Positions 60,090 to 64,000 of a stretch of DNA of 64,000 nt are shown one piece after another. The notes beneath the pieces are model-generated. The model made no database searches, was not told the origin of the DNA, and was given only the letters and a program-made list of their open reading frames with translations. Each line of letters opens with the position of its first letter. The stretch's first letter is position 1. A program made the translations under genes and the position numbers. This stretch comes from Torreya grandis (taxonomy: Eukaryota; Streptophyta; Pinopsida; Cupressales; Taxaceae), in the NCBI GenBank assembly GCA_037957365.1, contig JARHVA010004092.1, positions 727,501 to 791,500 on the forward strand. The letters run 5' to 3'.

Positions 60090-60975
60090 TTTTGCTATTA
60101 TTCAAACTAGCAATAGAGATCTGATTTTTTTGGGTTTTGCTTGCAGTCTCTGTGTGAGCCTATTGATGAAATTTCAAGTCTTAAATATTGATGAAGATCC
60201 TTGTAGAGATGATTCAATATTTAAACCCTCGACCTTCATTGTGCTTGATAAAAATTGAGAAAGAGCGGGGGTTAGTGTGTGTAAGATGCATTGAATGTGT
60301 ATCTATACCCCTTGTGTGGGCACACTACCTACATACTAATACTTCGAAGAGGGATCAAGCCATATGTAGTTCTCCCACTTGATGTGATTTGTGTAATAGT
60401 GTTATGTGGATGTGAAAATTCCAAACTAAGAGTGCTTGAGGTGGCTAAGGACTGGTGTGAGGGTTTAAATATGCTGGTAGTTATATTAGATGGCTGTATG
60501 CAAAGAAGAGAGAAATCTACCTTAGTATTCTTGCTTGTATTCTTTCTTGATTTTGTAATATTTTCCAGCCCATTATAAATTAAATTTGAATGGGATTTTA
60601 TAGAGATCTATTGGTCATGGATTAGATGCATTCACACTAGGTTGACATAATGAAGAAGAGGAATTAGGAAAAAATGGTCATTTAGGCTCAAAATATAATT
60701 AGATAGGAGCACTAAAAATGGGACACCCTAGAGTCTAGTGCTATAGTATAACCATAGTGCTCTTTTCCTAAAAGTTTGGGACCTAGGAGGATGGAATAAG
60801 CATGGGAAATGGGGTCTGGTTGAGTTGCAATCAGGTCTTGCAAGTTTACAAATGACTAGGAATAGGCAAAAAGGTGCCTATAAGGCTCAAGAGAGCATGC
60901 AAGAGGGACCTATGGGTTCGGTATCATAAGCCACACTCAAGATACCAATTTTGACATTTTATATGACTAAATTCA
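60090..60975 (+). repeat. right arm of a large inverted duplication (LTR-like)
   Basis: See the left arm at 56815-57660. This arm carries the stem-loop motif in + orientation (60321-60380). A block of the type AAAATRGGACACCCTAGRGT also recurs nearby at about 57050, 57720 (both reversed), 60048, 60715 and 62117. Confidence 0.75.
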
Positions 60976-63525
60976 CCCCATTTAATCTAGTGATACAACG
61001 TAGTGAAATACTAGGATAAAGGAAAAGTAGAAAGTGTACATAAACTTACTTATAAGGGTGAAGACCATGAAATTGTGTGATGCTAGGTGTGCATAAAGAG
61101 ATCACATTGTGAAGTGTAAATATATAAGAGAAAACAAAGAGTAGATCAATTATTACTAGATATGCTATATCTAAAATAAGAACATATAAATCTGGGTAAG
61201 AGAGAGAGGAAGAGAAAGGAATGGATACACCTCACTGGATATGTAAACCAACACAAAACCTATTATGATACTGAGTGATGCTAGATGATAATGAGTAATG
61301 CTGGGTATGTGTTGTACCAAGAGTAATATCATGAACAGAGCTAAGTGCTCAATTACTTGAGAGTGGCTCAAGAATGCAAAGGTTGGCCCTTTGGCTGCAT
61401 CAACTACCACTAAGTGAAGCTATGTTATCATGCATATGTTAGTCAATGTTTAGAATGTGTGTCCAATCCCTTTGAGTAGGTGGCTCAATAATACAAAGGT
61501 TGGATCTTTGGCTCCATTATTTCCCCTTAAAGTGAAGCTATAAATTAATACCAATATGAATGTGTGTCATATAAGATGGCTCCTAAAGCTTATGAATGCT
61601 TTGTAATCTAACAATGTGGCATGGATGGCTAAATGTGTACTAGAAACCAGGCCAATCTTAGCCAATTCTAGGAGGAGATTAGGCTTATATGAAAACCACT
61701 CTAAAGCTAGAAATTAGGCTTATGTGGAAGCTTTTCAAGAATGTGGAGGTTAGGCTTGTATTAAAGCCACTCCAAAATGATGCCAACCACATACAAATGG
61801 AATAAGGCACACAACCATTGAGAATTCTTGGGTAATATACTAAACTTGTAAAGAAAAGAAGTCAAATGTGCCTTTCACATTGGTCCCAATCACTAGTGTT
61901 TGTAACATGGATTCTAATTTGGAAGTTATCCCAACTACCCAATCTAAAATTAGAAGTGAGAGCCATCATGTCACGCCCCCTATATCTGGATTCTCTAAAA
62001 AAAAACTATACTAAAACTGCTAAATCTAGACTGATCTATATGTGACAAAACTATAGCTAAGCTTACCTTTCTACCTATTTCTAAAAAATATACATGTTTT
62101 ACTATTTGGATAAGAGTGTCAAAAATAGGACACCCTATTGTTAAATTCTATTCTCCATGTCTAACACTACTATCCTTTGCTAAATTTGATGACTGTTTTA
62201 TGATTATCACTATTTTTTTGGTCTATTCTGGCCTAGTTTGACCTTTGATTGCTATTCTAAGTGTTTTGAAAACTAATTTTTTGACCGATAGGAGATCTGA
62301 TCTCTGTGAGAAAATCCATGTTTGTTGCCCCCTCTTTTGAGAGTAATAATGAAGACCCTATAATGACTTGCCTTATAAGAAAGAGCCTTGTAAATATGTT
62401 ATGCTACAAAATACATGATATAGTAATGATAATCAAAAGATGTCTCAAAATATAGCATAGTTTGTAATGGATATTGTAGATAAACATGGGTATGCCTAGA
62501 TAGATGTAAAAATATAATAACATGTGTAATATAGTGAATTGAAACTAGAAATGTTAGTTGTTAGTTTTTAGTTTTTTGGTTTTCAAGGAAGGATAGAACA
62601 TGATGTCCATCATGGCATCTAAGAAAGCAAGATAATGTATGATGTGGATCATGGCATTGCAAAAAATTGAGAAGCAAACAAGCACGCAAGGTAAGGGGCA
62701 AAAAGCATACAAGAGTGGCCAAGGGGACAAAAAAATAAGGGACATGGGCACATGTCATTTAAATTTAAAATAAAGCATACACGACATGTTTAATGCCACA
62801 TACACATATAACTAAAAATAAGCAAGGTTGGGATAAGGGACACAGGCACATAGAAGACTACAAGCAGAGGATATTGGTGAATGTTCTAAGGCACACACAA
62901 GACATAGAATAGGAATTGAGAAATGTAATCATATATAGCTATGTAAAGCAATAAAGGAAAGTATTTAAATACTAGAAATATAATCACATATAACTAATCA
63001 AATCAAGAACTAAAAGTATGCAAGACATGGAGTACAAGACTAGGTATATGCTAAGAAATACACATGTGCTGTATACTAGTGAATGTCGATAGAGTAATCT
63101 ATGTAATCTAGTAATTAATGTACATCAACATGATAACTAAAGTGTGTGGTGTAGGAATGACATAACTTGGATGGTGTAGTCATGTAGAAGATGTCCCTAG
63201 TGGGTAAATATATCGATGTATGTCTCGAATGTATAAGTAAGATGCCCCTTCAATGGGTAGAGTGAAGCAATCAAAGATCTAGATGTCACTACACACACTC
63301 AAATAAGATCAAGTGAAGTATGTTAATGTAGATAAATTGATAAACAATAACATATAACATCAAATATAAGGCTAGCATGGTAGTAGAAATGTGAAGCATG
63401 GATAATGCATACAATTGAAATGTTTTTGTGTTTTTGAATTATTTGAATGTTTTTGGATTTTGAAAATTTGTATTATTTTTGGTATTTTGGAATATTTGTA
63501 TTATTTTTGGTATTTTAAAATATAA
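60976..63525. other. no gene; degenerate repeats
   Basis: GTGGCTCAANAATNCAAAGG followed by TTGGNYCTTTGGCT is duplicated at about 61363 and 61481 (unit about 118 bp) and contains an AAAGG/CCTTT inverted pair. From 61650 to 61785 a roughly 50-bp unit with AGGTTAGGCTTGTATTAAAGCC is repeated degenerately. No coding domain or RNA gene was seen. Confidence 0.55.
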
Positions 63526-63700
63526 GCTATGTACAATCAATCATGAGGAGACTATGTACAATAAAAATTGAGAAACTATGTACAAATAAGCAAAAAGAAA
63601 CTATGTTCAAGTAATTTAAAAGAAAGTTATATATAAGTAATTTTGAAAAATTATGTATAGTTAATTGATAAGAATCTATGTACATGTAACTTATAAGAAA
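63526..63700 (+). repeat. degenerate ~30-bp tandem repeat
   Basis: About six copies of a unit like AAACTATGTACAAGTAATTN followed by AAAAG, with increasing divergence to the right. The preceding 63420-63520 also repeats TTTTTGGTATTTTGGAATATT. Confidence 0.8.
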
Positions 63701-64000
63701 GGATGCTAACTAACGAGTCTCATGAGAGACTCCCTATCATGGTGTCTTGTATCAAACAAAGGAATAGTGCATGATTATGAATCATGAGAGAATGGCTATG
63801 AATGACTCTAAATATTCATATTCATTTTCGGTATCTTAGAAATCATAATAACCTATATTATTCCACTTATCATTATCATCTTGATCTTGAACCAATGAAA
63901 TGCTAGTGTTGACTTATTGTATCCAGATCTTTTATTTTGATAAATTATGTCTATGAATGATTTACTTTAGGATGTTTAATAAATCCCAAACCTTGGTGAT
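63701..64000. other. no gene recognised at window end
   Basis: AT-rich sequence without domains or clear repeats. Confidence 0.4.

Noticed and set aside
61363..61570. Regularly spaced repeats considered as a CRISPR-like array
   Set aside because: There are only two units, the sequence is eukaryotic, the repeats are diverged, and no associated genes exist.
1..64000. tRNA, rRNA or snRNA genes
   Set aside because: No sequence with the required box A/B pairs or conserved RNA cores was noticed on either strand by eye. A tRNAscan or Infernal run would be decisive.

Overview
The window is nuclear DNA of a seed plant: AT-rich, with GT-AG introns, one protein-coding host gene, and a large load of decayed retrotransposons. 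The long, old, divergent LTR elements and low gene density suggest a large-genome species, perhaps a gymnosperm. That last point is inference; no marker in the window fixes the species.

The one host gene is an auxin response factor of the ARF2 type (+ strand, coding 16437-22735). I could thread 14 exons giving 891 codons, with every junction at GT/AG and in frame. It has a B3 DNA-binding domain, the ARF dimerisation/ancillary domain, a KLFGF repression-type motif and a C-terminal PB1 domain. Exon 12 carries one site complementary to the TAS3 tasiARF small RNA (21219-21239). The sequence before the start codon holds five short upstream ORFs. Together these point to a clade-B auxin repressor controlled at promoter, leader and small-RNA level.

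Left flank (1-12.4 kb): a decayed Ty1-copia element (1-5507, 3' LTR 4432-5507) is inserted inside an older copia (5508-7732). Pieces of a Ty3-gypsy element on the minus strand (9.6-11.0 kb) and LTR-like sequence follow. From 12.4 to 16.4 kb lie a stem-loop, microsatellites, a GGGGCC tract and the GC-richer ARF promoter.

Right flank (22.7-64 kb): a perfect 412-bp palindrome (24942-25353), a 0.75-kb tandem duplication (26.5-28.0 kb), gypsy gag/protease remains on the minus strand (30.6-32.65 kb), a complete non-autonomous element with 2.2-kb LTRs (34629-40706), a second short non-autonomous LTR element on the minus strand (42302-44522), and a full-length L1-type LINE on the minus strand with a perfect 13-bp target duplication (48847-54896). 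Last come a tandem array with telo-box motifs (58.05-58.49 kb), a gypsy protease remnant (59.1-59.65 kb) inside an inverted duplication (56.8-61.0 kb), and degenerate tandem repeats to the window end.

Most in-frame stops in the elements can be explained by single C-to-T or G-to-A changes, as expected of old methylated transposons. I found no clear new biochemical system. The most distinctive items are the perfect palindrome, a stem-loop motif conserved in five otherwise divergent LTR-like segments, and the multi-layered regulatory sequence of the ARF gene.
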